From: Haemophilus parahaemolyticus | Lineage (GTDB): Bacteria; Pseudomonadota; Gammaproteobacteria; Enterobacterales; Pasteurellaceae | DNA: 29,587 nt | Direction of reading: 5' to 3' | NCBI RefSeq assembly: GCF_002015035.1 | Contig: NZ_MUXY01000015.1 | Location: 1-29,587 of the forward strand | Part shown: in pieces, positions 7,837-16,706 of the stretch | Numbering within the stretch: the stretch's first letter is position 1 | How the letters are laid out: the number at the start of each line of letters is the position of its first letter | Program-made: the position numbers and the translations under genes | Notes under the pieces: generated by a model | Database searches by the model: none | What the model was told of the DNA's origin: nothing | The model's input: only the letters and a program-made list of their open reading frames with translations

Positions 7837-9117
7837 ATGGAAAAAATCGTGATTGTTGGCGGTGGTGCTGGAGGCTTAGAGCTTGCCACCTATTTAGGTA
7901 ATAAATTAGGCAAAAAAAAGAAAGCAGAGGTGCTTTTGATCGACCGCAACGCTACCCACCTCTGGAAACCATTGTTACACGAAGTAGCAACAGGTTCATT
8001 AGATGATGGCACAGATGCAGTAAGCTACCGTGCTCACGCAACAAACCACTATTTCCACTTCCAACAAGGCACGCTTACAGGTGTAAATCGTGAGAAAAAA
8101 GAGATTGTGTTAGAGCCGCTTTTAGATGAAAACGGTGAAGTGTTAGTTGCTGAGCGTCACATCGCATACGACAAATTAATTCTTGCCATTGGCAGTAAAT
8201 CAAACGATTTCGGCACTAAAGGGGTCGCAGAGCACTGTATTTTCTTAGACAGCTCTGAGCAAGCAAAACACTTCCAAAAACGTATGCTTGAGCTATTTTT
8301 ACGTTTCTCTCACAGCCAAGATAAAGATGTAAAAATCGCAATTGTGGGCGGTGGGGCAACAGGGATCGAACTTTCTGCCGAACTTTACAACGCAGCTTCA
8401 CACTTAAATGAATACGGTTTCGGTAAATTAAACCGTGCAAGCTTAAAAGTAGCACTTGTGGAAGCAGGCCCTCGCTTAATTCCTGCATTAACTGAAAAAG
8501 TGTCTGCTTCAGCTCTTTCAGAGTTACGCAAAGCAGGCGTCGATGTATATTTGAACACAATGATCACAGAGGCGGTGGAAGATGGTTTAATTACTAAAGA
8601 TGGTGAAAAAATTGAAGCCGATTTAATGGTATGGGCAGCTGGAGTGAAAGCACCAGATTTTATCAAAGAGTTTGGTTTTGAAACCAACCGCTTAAATCAA
8701 ATCGAAATCACCGATTTAATGCAAACCACAGTAGATAAAGATGTGTTCGTGATTGGCGACTGTGCTGCATTGATTCAAAACGGTAAACCAATCCCGCCAC
8801 GAGCACAAGCTGCACACCAAATGGCAACCCAATGTGGTAAAAACATTGTGGCATTGTTAGAAGGTAAAGAAATGAAGCCGTTTAAATTCAACGATAAAGG
8901 CTCATTACTCTCTTTCTCACATTTCGGTACTGTGGGTAACTTAATGGGTAACTTAGTGAAAGGCGATATGTTTATCGAAGGTAAAATCGCTCGTCTTGCG
9001 TACCTTTCACTTTACCGTATGCACCAAGTCGCATTGCACGGTTGGTTGAAAACGGGCTTGATTTTATTAGTAGGACAAATCAACCGCTTCTTGCGTCCTT
9101 CCATGAAGTTGCATTAG
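7837..9117 (+). CDS. ndh: Type II NADH:quinone oxidoreductase
   Basis: Single-subunit, non-proton-pumping NADH dehydrogenase that passes electrons from NADH through FAD to quinone on the inner face of the cytoplasmic membrane. Two dinucleotide-binding motifs are in the expected places: FAD site [10 protein letters not shown] (6-15) and NADH site [10 protein letters not shown] (169-178). VFVIGDCAA near 305-313 is the second FAD motif, and [11 protein letters not shown] follows it. The C-terminal hydrophobic/amphipathic segment ([16 protein letters not shown]) is the usual membrane-attachment region. At 426 residues it matches E. coli Ndh closely. The start is set by CGGAG six bases before the ATG. 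It is followed by its own terminator. Confidence 0.93.
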   Translation: MEKIVIVGGGAGGLELATYLGNKLGKKKKAEVLLIDRNATHLWKPLLHEVATGSLDDGTDAVSYRAHATNHYFHFQQGTLTGVNREKKEIVLEPLLDENGEVLVAERHIAYDKLILAIGSKSNDFGTKGVAEHCIFLDSSEQAKHFQKRMLELFLRFSHSQDKDVKIAIVGGGATGIELSAELYNAASHLNEYGFGKLNRASLKVALVEAGPRLIPALTEKVSASALSELRKAGVDVYLNTMITEAVEDGLITKDGEKIEADLMVWAAGVKAPDFIKEFGFETNRLNQIEITDLMQTTVDKDVFVIGDCAALIQNGKPIPPRAQAAHQMATQCGKNIVALLEGKEMKPFKFNDKGSLLSFSHFGTVGNLMGNLVKGDMFIEGKIARLAYLSLYRMHQVALHGWLKTGLILLVGQINRFLRPSMKLH

Positions 9118-9137
9118 TGTAAAGCCTGGGACTTACA

Positions 9138-9178
9138 GCCTTGAAATTTTAGTATTACAAATTTCAAGGCTTTTATTT
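9138..9178 (+). terminator. Rho-independent terminator of ndh
   Basis: GCCTTGAAAT (9138-9147) pairs perfectly with ATTTCAAGGC (9161-9170), followed by TTTTATTTT. It lies 20 bases after the ndh stop. Confidence 0.88.
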
Positions 9179-9296
9179 TGGTTAGAGATTTTATCTATTA
9201 TTTTTTTAAAATCACGATTAAAACAGGTTTTAAAGGGCGCTCTGAATGAGTAGATACTAAATCTTTTAAATCAAGTAATGGCTCAAAGACAAATTA

Positions 9297-9318
9297 AATT
9301 TTGAACTAAATCACATTT
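9297..9318 (+). promoter_or_regulatory. CRP binding site upstream of the PTS gene
   Basis: AATTTTGAACTAAATCACAT plus TT matches the 22-base symmetric CRP consensus at 18 positions. The centre (9307.5) is about 61 bases upstream of the start predicted from a TAGAAT -10 (9356-9361), the class I position. This implies catabolite control of the PTS gene. Confidence 0.7.
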
Positions 9319-9332
9319 ACAATACTTTTTTC

Positions 9333-9361
9333 TTTTTTAGCTAAACCGTTTTAGTTAGAAT
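9333..9361 (+). promoter_or_regulatory. PTS gene promoter with LacI/GalR-type operator
   Basis: CTAAACCGTTTTAG (9341-9354) is a near-perfect palindrome with the central CG characteristic of LacI/GalR-family operators such as those of ScrR. It fills the space between a T-rich -35 region and the -10 TAGAAT (9356-9361), so bound repressor would exclude polymerase. The regulator gene is not in the window. Confidence 0.6.
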
Positions 9362-9395
9362 AGCCACGTTTTATTTTTCATCAAAAGAGGTCGCT

Positions 9396-10820
9396 ATGAA
9401 CTTCCCTAAAATTGCGGAACAAACCATCGCAAAATTGGGTGGTAAAGAGAACATTACCACTCTCGCACACTGTGCAACTCGCTTGCGTTTAACGCTTGCT
9501 GATGAGTCTAAAGTTGATAAAGAAGCTATCGAAAATATCGAGGGCGTGAAAGGTCAATTTTCTACCAGCGGTCAGTATCAAATCATTTTTGGTTCGGGCA
9601 CGGTAAATAAAGTGCACGCTGAAATGCAAAAACAGATGGGCATTGGCGATATGTCTACTTCCGAAGCAGCTGCAGCAGGGGCTGCAAACCAACCATTATT
9701 ACAACGTTTGGTGAAAGGTTTAGCGGATATTTTTGTGCCAATCATTCCTGCTATCGTGGCAGGCGGTTTGCTGATGGGGATTCACTCGACGCTAACCTCG
9801 GTCGGCTTCTTCTGGGAAGGGCATTCAGTTGTCACCAAATACCCTGAAGTGTCGGACTTAGTGGATTTCATCAATACCATTGCAAACGCACCATTCGTTT
9901 TCTTGCCTGTATTGCTTGGTTTCTCAGCGACTCGCAAATTTGGTGGTAACCCATTCTTAGGGGCAGCACTTGGTATGCTTTTAGTTCACCCTGCATTAGC
10001 AGATGGTTGGAACTACGCAAAAACCTTAATGGAAGGTAATATCAAATACTGGAACGTACTTGGTTTAGAAATTGAGAAAGTGGGCTATCAAGGCACGGTA
10101 ATCCCAACTATTATTTCAGCTTGGGTATTAGCAACCCTTGAAAAAGGCTTCCGTAAATTCGTTCCGTCTTATTTAGATAACCTGGTGACCCCGATGTTCT
10201 CTTTATTCATCGCTGGTTTCTTGGCATTCACCGTTATCGGTCCATTCGGACGTGAAGCGGGCAGCTTAATTTCTTCAGGCTTAACTTGGTTATATAACAG
10301 CTTGGGTTTTGTAGGCGGTGCAATCTTCGGTACTTTCTACGCACCAATCGTTATCACGGGTATGCATCAAACCTTTATTGCGGTAGAAACCCAATTATTA
10401 GCGGACATGGCACACACTGGCGGTACGTTCATCTTCCCAATCGCAGCAATGTCTAATATCGCACAAGGTGCGGCGTGTTTAGGCGTGGCATTTACAATGA
10501 AAGATGCCAAAGTCCGTGGTTTAGCGATTCCATCTGGCGTTTCAGCCTTATTAGGTATCACCGAGCCAGCGATGTTCGGTGTTAACTTACGCTATCGCCA
10601 CGCATTCATCTCAGCCATGATCGGTTCAGGCTTAGCAAGTGCATTCATTGCAGCATTTAACGTAAAAGCGATTGCTTTAGGTGCCGCAGGCTTCTTGGGG
10701 GTGGCTTCCATCAAACCAGACAGCCTTGCAATGTACTCAATCGGTATGGTAATTTCATTTGCGGTGGCATTCGTTTTATCAGTAATTTTGGGTAAACGTG
10801 CACAAGCGAAAAAAGCTTAA
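9396..10820 (+). CDS. scrA: PTS system EIIBC component, sucrose family (ScrA/SacP-like)
   Basis: Inner-membrane transporter that imports and phosphorylates a sugar. The IIB domain (about residues 1-85) carries the phospho-cysteine motif LAHCATRLRL (C26) and the strongly SacP/ScrA-like GVKGQFSTSGQYQIIFGSGT and VNKVH. A linker leads to a IIC domain (about 95-470) with FVPIIPAIVAGGLLMG, VGYQGTVIPTIISAW, TGMHQTFIAVE and GITEPAMFGVNLRYR. No IIA domain is fused, so an EIIA-Glc type partner elsewhere is needed, as for ScrA and TreB. Sucrose is the best guess from the IIB sequence, but parts of IIC resemble trehalose transporters and no hydrolase or fructokinase gene is adjacent to decide. Start at 9396 after AAAGAGG. 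Confidence 0.8.
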   Translation: MNFPKIAEQTIAKLGGKENITTLAHCATRLRLTLADESKVDKEAIENIEGVKGQFSTSGQYQIIFGSGTVNKVHAEMQKQMGIGDMSTSEAAAAGAANQPLLQRLVKGLADIFVPIIPAIVAGGLLMGIHSTLTSVGFFWEGHSVVTKYPEVSDLVDFINTIANAPFVFLPVLLGFSATRKFGGNPFLGAALGMLLVHPALADGWNYAKTLMEGNIKYWNVLGLEIEKVGYQGTVIPTIISAWVLATLEKGFRKFVPSYLDNLVTPMFSLFIAGFLAFTVIGPFGREAGSLISSGLTWLYNSLGFVGGAIFGTFYAPIVITGMHQTFIAVETQLLADMAHTGGTFIFPIAAMSNIAQGAACLGVAFTMKDAKVRGLAIPSGVSALLGITEPAMFGVNLRYRHAFISAMIGSGLASAFIAAFNVKAIALGAAGFLGVASIKPDSLAMYSIGMVISFAVAFVLSVILGKRAQAKKA

Positions 10821-10839
10821 TCTTTAAGCAATAATTTCA

Positions 10840-10872
10840 CGCCCCAAGCAAATGTTTGGGGCGTTTTGTTTT
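10840..10872 (+). terminator. Rho-independent terminator of the PTS gene
   Basis: CGCCCCAA and TTGGGGCG form a strong stem (10840-10863), followed by TTTTGTTTT. The T-run ends 11 bases before the start codon of the next gene, so that gene must have its own promoter or depend on read-through. Confidence 0.9.
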
Positions 10873-10883
10873 ATAATAACGGA

Positions 10884-12140
10884 ATGAAAATACAGAAATT
10901 AACCCTTGAACGATGTGCTGAATGTGAAACTTTGGTGAAAGTTCCGCATCGGCTCTATAACCATATTGCAAATTGTCCGAATTGCCATCACACGCTCGAA
11001 AAAGGCAATGCATGGACTTTGCACCGCTGTGCTGTTATTGCTCTTGCGGTGCTTATTTTGCTCCCTTTTGCACTTACATTCCCTCTGATGAGTATCGACT
11101 TGCTCGGTGTGCCTGTGCACGCAACTATTTGGGGAGGTGTGTGGAAAATGGCAGTAGAAGGCTATGCTTACACCGCATTTATGATTTTGCTCTGTTCGGT
11201 TGTCGCGCCTATTGCTTTCGTATTGCTGATTTTAACCATCACAGCTCAACATTTAATTGGGCGGCGCCCTCGCTATACGCTGATTTTTCTTGGTAAAATC
11301 CAAGAGTGGGTAATGTTTGATGTCTATTTTGTAGCACTTGCCGTAGCCGCATTTAAAATCAGGGACTACGCCAGCATTGAGTTTAGCATCCATCTTTCTG
11401 CTTTTGTGCTTGCAACGCTACTCATTACCTTGTTATTTAGCAAAATCGATCTTAAACAAGCGTGGGCGTATTTTTATCCAGAATATCGACCGCTTGCATC
11501 GGATTATCCGCATCCGCCTTCACTTTGTCCAGTATGCGATTTTACTTTTGATGAAAATGTCATTGATTTAAAAGGTCGCCATCGCTGTCCACGCTGTGAA
11601 AGCAATTTGGATGTGCCCGATAAAATTAAATTACAACGAGTTTGGGCAGCTCTCATTGCTGGAGCGATAATGATGATTCCTGCCAACCTGCTGCCGATTT
11701 CAGCTACAGGGCTTGCAGGCTCAGTGTCTGCGGATACGTTAATGTCGGGTGTGATTACCTTTATGAAAATGGGCAGTTATGCGGTTGCAGCGATTGTCTT
11801 TATTGCAAGTATTGCCGTGCCGTTTAGCAAAGTCGCCATTTTGTTCTACTTGCTGTTAGCTATTCACTACAAATGGAAGCATCCTATCCATCTTCAAATG
11901 AAATTACTCCATTACGTTCACTTTGTAGGGCGTTGGTCGATGTTAGATCTGTTTGTATTAGCGTTGATGATGTCGCTATTAGAACGAGGAAATATTCTTA
12001 GTTTCTCGGTTGGCGATGCAGCGTTTTTCTTCGGCTCAGCTGTTTTTCTCACTATGATTGCATCTAGTAATTTGGATGCTCGAATGTTATGGAGAATTCA
12101 CTACGAATACGAGAAAGAAAAAGAAGAACCTAAGGCTTAA
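10884..12140 (+). CDS. pqiA: PqiA-like integral membrane protein (LetA/PqiA family)
   Basis: Inner-membrane protein of the PqiA/YebS (LetA) family, which partners MCE proteins such as PqiB in envelope lipid transport. Two cytoplasmic zinc-ribbon-like Cys clusters are present: CAEC...CPNC at the N-terminus and CPVC...CPRC in the middle. Each precedes a block of about four transmembrane helices, the family's duplicated layout. I use the ATG at 10884 (418 residues, MKIQKLTLERCAECE); an in-frame TTG at 10866 lies inside the preceding terminator's T-run. TATAAT at 10872-10877 is only seven bases before the ATG, so the message may be nearly leaderless. No pqiB follows, which is unusual because the pair is normally an operon. 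Confidence 0.8.
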   Translation: MKIQKLTLERCAECETLVKVPHRLYNHIANCPNCHHTLEKGNAWTLHRCAVIALAVLILLPFALTFPLMSIDLLGVPVHATIWGGVWKMAVEGYAYTAFMILLCSVVAPIAFVLLILTITAQHLIGRRPRYTLIFLGKIQEWVMFDVYFVALAVAAFKIRDYASIEFSIHLSAFVLATLLITLLFSKIDLKQAWAYFYPEYRPLASDYPHPPSLCPVCDFTFDENVIDLKGRHRCPRCESNLDVPDKIKLQRVWAALIAGAIMMIPANLLPISATGLAGSVSADTLMSGVITFMKMGSYAVAAIVFIASIAVPFSKVAILFYLLLAIHYKWKHPIHLQMKLLHYVHFVGRWSMLDLFVLALMMSLLERGNILSFSVGDAAFFFGSAVFLTMIASSNLDARMLWRIHYEYEKEKEEPKA

Positions 12141-12216
12141 CAAGCTAAAAATATAGCAAGCAAAAACATCTTTATCAACTATAAACCCTATATGCCTATC
12201 TAGTGTGCCCTTAATA

Positions 12217-12262
12217 AAAATCCCCTATGTTCGATTACCAAACTAGAGGATTTTGCTCTTTT
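12217..12262. terminator. Bidirectional terminator between the pqiA-like gene and mltA
   Basis: AAAATCCCCTA (12217-12227) and TAGAGGATTTT (12244-12254) form an 11-bp stem with one mismatch. T-rich tracts occur on both strands (GCTCTTTT on plus, ATTTTTATT on minus). It lies between the ends of two convergent genes. The rest of the 189-base gap shows nothing recognisable. Confidence 0.65.
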
Positions 12263-12329
12263 AAGGATAAACAGGGAGGAGTCAGAATTTGGTATAGAGT
12301 AGCATTTGTATAGCTAAATATGGCTAACA

Positions 12330-13451
12330 CTAATTCAATACCCAAACACGCCCAAAGTGTTTTAATAAACCTGCAGTTTGAGCAGCTTTATTATTAGCGT
12401 TTTCAATACCTTGGTAGATATCAAAGTGATGCCCTTTTACTGCACCGCCCACATCTAATGCCACCATCAAACGCATTTCGTGCTTGCCTGTCCAATTGCC
12501 TTGGTCGTCAATTAATGGCATCTCTACTAATAACACACTGCCTGATGGCACAATACTTTTGTCTGAGGCAACAGATGCAAGTGCAACTAATGGCACACCT
12601 GCTGAGCCTTTTACATCATGGGTATCATCAAATCGGAAGAAAACATAAGATGGATTGCGCTCTAGTAAGCCTTGCGTGCGGCTTGGATTACGTTTTGCCC
12701 AATCTTTAATAGCTTGAGCTGACATTTTTTCTTTAGGAATTTCGCCATCTTCAACTAATAAACGTCCGACAGAGGCGTACTTAAAACCATTTTGCCCTGC
12801 GTAAGCCACGTGGCTTAAATGTCCTTCACCAAAATCAATAAAGCCGCTGCCCTGCACGCCTAAGAAGAAGTTATCCACCATTGAGTTAGAATAAGCGATC
12901 TCTAAGCCTCTTCCTGCCAATGCACCATTGTAAATTTGGGCACGAGTAAAGCGTTTGTTTGAACTTGGTAAGCTGTATAAGGGATGCTGAAATTTACCTT
13001 GCGGCGTGCGTCGAGCTTGCAATACAGGTGCATAATAGCCTGTAAATGCTACGTTCTGATAGCCATCTTTACCGCGCATTAAGTTGATATTAATGCCATA
13101 TTTACTGAGGTCATTTACGTTTGCTCCTGCATCTACCCAGTGCTGCACTTTACTATATACACCAGCGTAACTACCCGTAATGCGGCTTGAATAGCTACGT
13201 ACATAGTTGAGTTGAGAAATGAAATCTCGTCTATTAACAATCGGCTGTTTATTCCCGACCGCTTGCACACGAGCAAAATTCATATAAGAAGGCATTACTT
13301 GACGGTTCAGGTAAATCGCACCTAGTTTGGCATTTTCGGCATAAATATCTGTAATCGCACTTTGGGGAGAAGTTGGTCTTGATGAGCAACCAATAATTAA
13401 AGTAGAAAAGAATGCCATTCCAGCCCATTTAGCGTAGGCTTTCCAATTCAT
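12330..13451 (-). CDS. mltA: Membrane-bound lytic murein transglycosylase A
   Basis: Outer-membrane lipoprotein that cleaves peptidoglycan glycan strands to 1,6-anhydromuramyl products. The lipoprotein signal ends in LIIGC (C22), followed by SSRPTSPQ, so the protein is probably sorted to the outer membrane by Lol. The MltA/3D catalytic part near the C-terminus has DVGGAVKGHHFDIYQG, whose Asp residues are the conserved catalytic set, and the central domain has GFIDFGEG and FTGYYAPVL. The 373 residues are normal for the family. It is convergent with the pqiA-like gene and shares a terminator region. An uptake sequence (13258-13266) lies within the gene. Confidence 0.92.
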   Translation of the reverse strand: MNWKAYAKWAGMAFFSTLIIGCSSRPTSPQSAITDIYAENAKLGAIYLNRQVMPSYMNFARVQAVGNKQPIVNRRDFISQLNYVRSYSSRITGSYAGVYSKVQHWVDAGANVNDLSKYGININLMRGKDGYQNVAFTGYYAPVLQARRTPQGKFQHPLYSLPSSNKRFTRAQIYNGALAGRGLEIAYSNSMVDNFFLGVQGSGFIDFGEGHLSHVAYAGQNGFKYASVGRLLVEDGEIPKEKMSAQAIKDWAKRNPSRTQGLLERNPSYVFFRFDDTHDVKGSAGVPLVALASVASDKSIVPSGSVLLVEMPLIDDQGNWTGKHEMRLMVALDVGGAVKGHHFDIYQGIENANNKAAQTAGLLKHFGRVWVLN

Positions 13452-13620
13452 AATTCATCCATTATCTAGTAAGAAAATAAAGTGCATAGCCTACCAAAAT
13501 TTAGGCAAAAGCGGTAGGATATTCAGCAATATTTTATCGGGAAAAAGAGAAGCGGTTTGGTGATTTTATATTTGATTTGATGTATAAATAGTCAAATAAA
13601 CGCTTTTTTGAAAATACTGC

Positions 13621-13648
13621 TTGCTATTTTCACTATTCAGCGTATTAT
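13621..13648 (+). promoter_or_regulatory. Promoter of tRNA-fMet
   Basis: TTGCTA (13621-13626) and TATTAT (13643-13648) are separated by 16 bases and sit 14 bases before the mature tRNA 5' end. Confidence 0.6.
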
Positions 13649-13661
13649 ACATCTCAACAGA

Positions 13662-13738
<77 letters not shown>

Positions 13739-13745
13739 AATTTTT

Positions 13746-13776
13746 AACCCTTTGATTTATATTGAAGGGTTTTTTC
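13746..13776 (+). terminator. Terminator of tRNA-fMet
   Basis: AACCCTT (13746-13752) and AAGGGTT (13765-13771) form the stem, followed by TTTTTCTT. It lies eight bases after the tRNA. Confidence 0.85.
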
Positions 13777-13873
13777 TTATTTGCAAAGTAGCATTCAAAA
13801 ATAACCGCTTGCAACCGTCTTTCTTTCTGCTTTAAACTGTTCTCAGATTATTTAATTATCCGCAGCAACACTT

Positions 13874-15346
13874 ATGCAAAATTCAACTTCCAATATTTTT
13901 ACCGTGACTCAGCTTAACTATTCTGTCCGTCATTTGCTCGAAGTGGAGCTTGGGCAAGTTTGGCTAACAGGCGAAATTTCGAATTTCAGTCAGCCTGTTT
14001 CGGGTCATTGGTATCTCACGTTGAAAGATGAGAATGCCCAAGTACGTTGTGCAATGTTTAAGATGAAGAATCTGCGTGTGAATTTTCGCCCACAAAATGG
14101 AATGCAAGTGTTGGTACGAGCGAGTGTTAGTCTTTACGAGCCTCGTGGTGATTACCAACTGATTATTGAAAGTATGCAAATGGCGGGCGACGGTTTACTT
14201 CAACAGCAGTTTGAAGAGCTCAAAATGAAGTTGGCTGCGCAAGGGTTCTTTGCACAAGAACATAAAAAGCCCATACCTAAATTTGCGAAACAGGTAGGGA
14301 TAATTACCTCGCCAAGTGGTGCGGCTTTGCAAGATATTTTGCATATTCTAAACCGTCGCGATCCATCGCTTCAAATCGTGATTTATCCAACTCTAGTGCA
14401 GGGTAAAGAGGCAACGCAAGATATTATTGATACAATCAAACTGGCTAACCAGCGTAAAGAGTGTGATGTATTGATTGTAGGGCGTGGCGGCGGTTCACTT
14501 GAAGATCTTTGGTGCTTCAATGAAGAAGCGGTGGCTTATGCGATTTATCAATCTGAGTTGCCAATTATTAGTGCGGTTGGGCACGAAACTGATGTCACTA
14601 TTGCCGATTTTGTGGCAGATTTACGAGCTCCAACACCTTCTGCTGCTGCAGAGTTAGTTAGTCGTGATCAACAAGAAATTATGCGACTGCTACAACATCA
14701 TTTAAATATGGTGAATTTGGCATTTGATCGTCTTTGGACAGGAAAGCTCTCTCGTTTTCACCATCTTAGCCTTCGCTTAAATGCCCAAAGCCCAGCAAAA
14801 CAGCTTGAATTGCTTCATTTCAAATTAACCCAAATTTTTGACCGCTTGCAAGGAAGATTAGTACAATCTGTGAAGTTAAAAGAGCAGAGAATGGCTCAGT
14901 TCTTTTTACGGGTGCAAGCAAAGCACCCAAGCCGCCAATTGGAAATGCAAAAACTGAATTTAAAACAGCAAGAAACGCAGCTTTATAAACAAATAGAGCA
15001 GCTGTTTCATATAAAAATACAGCAATTTTCTTTAGTAAAACAGCGTTTAAATAATAGTGCTTTACCGCATAAGATTAGCCGTCAAAACCAGCATTTACAG
15101 CAATTCTCTCAACGATTAACCTATGCAATCGAAAAACAATTAACTAAACAACAGCAAGGTTTTCACTCATTATGTACAAAGTTAGATGGATTAAGCCCGC
15201 TTAAAATTTTAGGGCGAGGTTATTCGATTACACAAAATGATCAACAACACGTGATTACAAATACCAAACAGATTGCTAAGGGCGATCGAATTACCACACA
15301 ACTTGCAGATGGGCAAATTCTCAGTGAAGTAATCGTTGTCAAATAG
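13874..15346 (+). CDS. xseA: Exodeoxyribonuclease VII large subunit
   Basis: Catalytic subunit of Exo VII, which degrades single-stranded DNA from both ends with XseB. An N-terminal OB-fold binds ssDNA ([20 protein letters not shown] near 31-50, then CAMFKM). The core motifs are [40 protein letters not shown] and [20 protein letters not shown], where the conserved Gly-Asp/His-Glu-Thr-Asp set lies. A long coiled-coil region (about 265-440) and the C-terminal GRGYSIT...[11 protein letters not shown] segment follow. The 490 residues slightly exceed E. coli XseA (456), mostly from the coiled coil. Start at 13874 (ATG). xseB is not adjacent. Confidence 0.95.
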   Translation: MQNSTSNIFTVTQLNYSVRHLLEVELGQVWLTGEISNFSQPVSGHWYLTLKDENAQVRCAMFKMKNLRVNFRPQNGMQVLVRASVSLYEPRGDYQLIIESMQMAGDGLLQQQFEELKMKLAAQGFFAQEHKKPIPKFAKQVGIITSPSGAALQDILHILNRRDPSLQIVIYPTLVQGKEATQDIIDTIKLANQRKECDVLIVGRGGGSLEDLWCFNEEAVAYAIYQSELPIISAVGHETDVTIADFVADLRAPTPSAAAELVSRDQQEIMRLLQHHLNMVNLAFDRLWTGKLSRFHHLSLRLNAQSPAKQLELLHFKLTQIFDRLQGRLVQSVKLKEQRMAQFFLRVQAKHPSRQLEMQKLNLKQQETQLYKQIEQLFHIKIQQFSLVKQRLNNSALPHKISRQNQHLQQFSQRLTYAIEKQLTKQQQGFHSLCTKLDGLSPLKILGRGYSITQNDQQHVITNTKQIAKGDRITTQLADGQILSEVIVVK

Positions 15347-15429
15347 GATTGTTTCTTTTTTATTCTTCACTCAGTTTGAATAAAATATTCTTTTAAAATC
15401 ATATAGATAGAGAAATATTCATAGAGTTA

Positions 15430-15470
15430 CTCACGAGGTTATCCACAGATCGTGTGAATAACTTTGTGAG
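15430..15470. promoter_or_regulatory. 41-bp palindrome containing two inverted DnaA boxes and a GATC
   Basis: TTATCCACA (15439-15447) is a perfect DnaA box. TGTGAATAA (15453-15461) is the complement of TTATTCACA, also a consensus box. They face each other around GATCG at the centre. CTCAC (15430-15434) and GTGAG (15466-15470) continue the symmetry. Outside the five central bases only three of 18 positions are not Watson-Crick pairs. No gene lies in 15347-15582; this palindrome and one uptake sequence are its only features. Confidence 0.7.
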
Positions 15471-15582
15471 AAAGCTGATGAAATTTAGAACGAACAAATC
15501 ATAAAGTAAAGAAACCGCTTGCCTCCACTGCGAAGAATTTATATAATAAAAATCATTACATATATTGTAATACTTTTAATTA

Positions 15583-15668
15583 GCCAGTGTGACGAAATTG
15601 GTAGACGTAGCGGATTCAAAATCCGCCGCTGAATAAGCGTGTCGGTTCGAGTCCGACCACTGGCACCA
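15583..15668 (+). tRNA. tRNA-Leu (anticodon CAA)
   Basis: 86-nt class II tRNA. The acceptor GCCAGTG pairs with CACTGGC, followed by A and an encoded CCA. The anticodon arm GCGGA-TTCAAAA-TCCGC gives CAA. A long variable arm follows, and the T-loop is GTTCGAGTC. Its 3' end is next to a decayed integrase, as expected for a tRNA attachment site. Confidence 0.96.
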
Positions 15669-15746
15669 CAAAACTATTTTTAACCGTTCGCCAGCGTTTA
15701 AAATTCTCAAAAAATTCCGAAAAATCCCTTTAATATCAACGTTTTA

Positions 15747-15788
15747 CTGTTTATATCTGTTTATAACTGTTTTTTTCTGTTCTTCTGT
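15747..15788 (+). repeat. Phased CTGT repeats upstream of the integrase remnant
   Basis: CTGT recurs at 15747, 15757, 15767 and 15777, exactly 10 bases apart, with a fifth at 15785. The 10-base units are alike (CTGTTTATAT, CTGTTTATAA, CTGTTTTTTT). The phasing places them on one face of the helix. They lie between tRNA-Leu and the integrase, where arm-type integrase or excisionase sites are usually found. Confidence 0.6.
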
Positions 15789-15797
15789 ATTCACGAT

Positions 15798-15855
15798 TTT
15801 TAAGCAACAATATAACCAACTTTTTAAAAGGCTTATTTTTACTTGTTGCTTAAAA
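15798..15855. repeat. 13-bp perfect inverted repeat upstream of the integrase remnant
   Basis: TTTTAAGCAACAA (15798-15810) and TTGTTGCTTAAAA (15843-15855) are exact complements, 32 bases apart. They end 37 bases before the integrase start codon and may flank its promoter. The role is unknown. Confidence 0.65.
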
Positions 15856-15892
15856 GTTTATTTTTTAATCAAAAAAACAGGAAAAAAAGACT

Positions 15893-16638
15893 ATGGCAAA
15901 GTTAGCTAAACCCTTGAGCGACAAGGCTTTGAAGGCATTAAAGGCGACTGGTAAAAATGTAACTCTCTATGATGGGCAAGGTTTGCAAATTGTTGCGACA
16001 ATTTACGGCAAAAAAACGTGGCGTTTTGTTTATACATTTGATGGAAAAAAGAAAACTATCACGCTTGGCAATTATCCCGATATTTCTTTAGCTTTAGCCC
16101 GTGAATTAGCGAGCCAGAAAAGGGCATTACTAGCACAAGGAATAGACCCACAAGAACACGCCAAAGAGCAACGCAGAGAACGAGAACGCAATATTACTGT
16201 AAAAGAGCTTGCGATTTTATGGCACACAAAAAGAACCGCTAGAAAAGCGATTAAAGAAGAGACCGCCCGCAAGGAATTTAGACGGCTTGAGTTACATTTA
16301 TTTCCGTATTTTTGGAGAATGGCACATCTCAGAAATGACTTGTAAGAAAGTGGCACAAGTATTTTTAGATTGTCCCCAATCGAACACGCTTTACAAGGTC
16401 AATAATTCATTGGTTCAGATGTTTGATTTTGCTGAAGTAGAAGAAATCGTAGTTAAAAACCCGTTAAAGCGTTTACATAGTTTTTTTGATTATGATGATT
16501 CAAAACAGCAACCAACCATTACACCGCAAGAGCTGCCCAAATTGAATTGTTATTCCAGCTGAAAGAATGAAAGCAAAACGGAATCACGATGTACCATTAA
16601 GCAAGCAGGCTTTACAAATTTTAGAGGAAATGAAGTGA
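15893..16638 (+). pseudogene. Decayed P4-type tyrosine integrase
   Basis: Site-specific recombinase of an integrated element, now broken. Residues 1-100 of the first frame match the N-terminal arm-binding domain (LSDKALKALKATGKNVTLYDGQGL, TWRFVYTFDGKKKTITLGNYPDISLALAR, given in parts). The frame breaks in a T-run near 16310-16314: dropping one T joins LFPYF to GEWHISEMTCKKVAQVFLDC, a core-binding domain in the next frame. After TPQELPK (about 16540) the catalytic middle is missing. The frame then resumes as VIPAERMKAKRNHDVPLSKQ and stops at 16636-16638 after LEEMK, so the Arg-His-Arg-Tyr active site is lost. It lies 224 bases downstream of tRNA-Leu, the expected insertion site. No cargo and no second attachment site were found. 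Confidence 0.88.
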
Positions 16639-16706
16639 TTTAAGCATTCTATTTTATGAGCGATCGTCGTTAATCATTCTCGAAAGTGATGTTGGGTTCG
16701 CAATGA

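Noticed and set aside
15430..15470. Replication origin (DnaA boxes)
   Set aside because: There are only two boxes, a single GATC and no adjacent unwinding region. The neighbours (xseA, tRNA-Leu) are not origin genes such as mnmG or dnaA.
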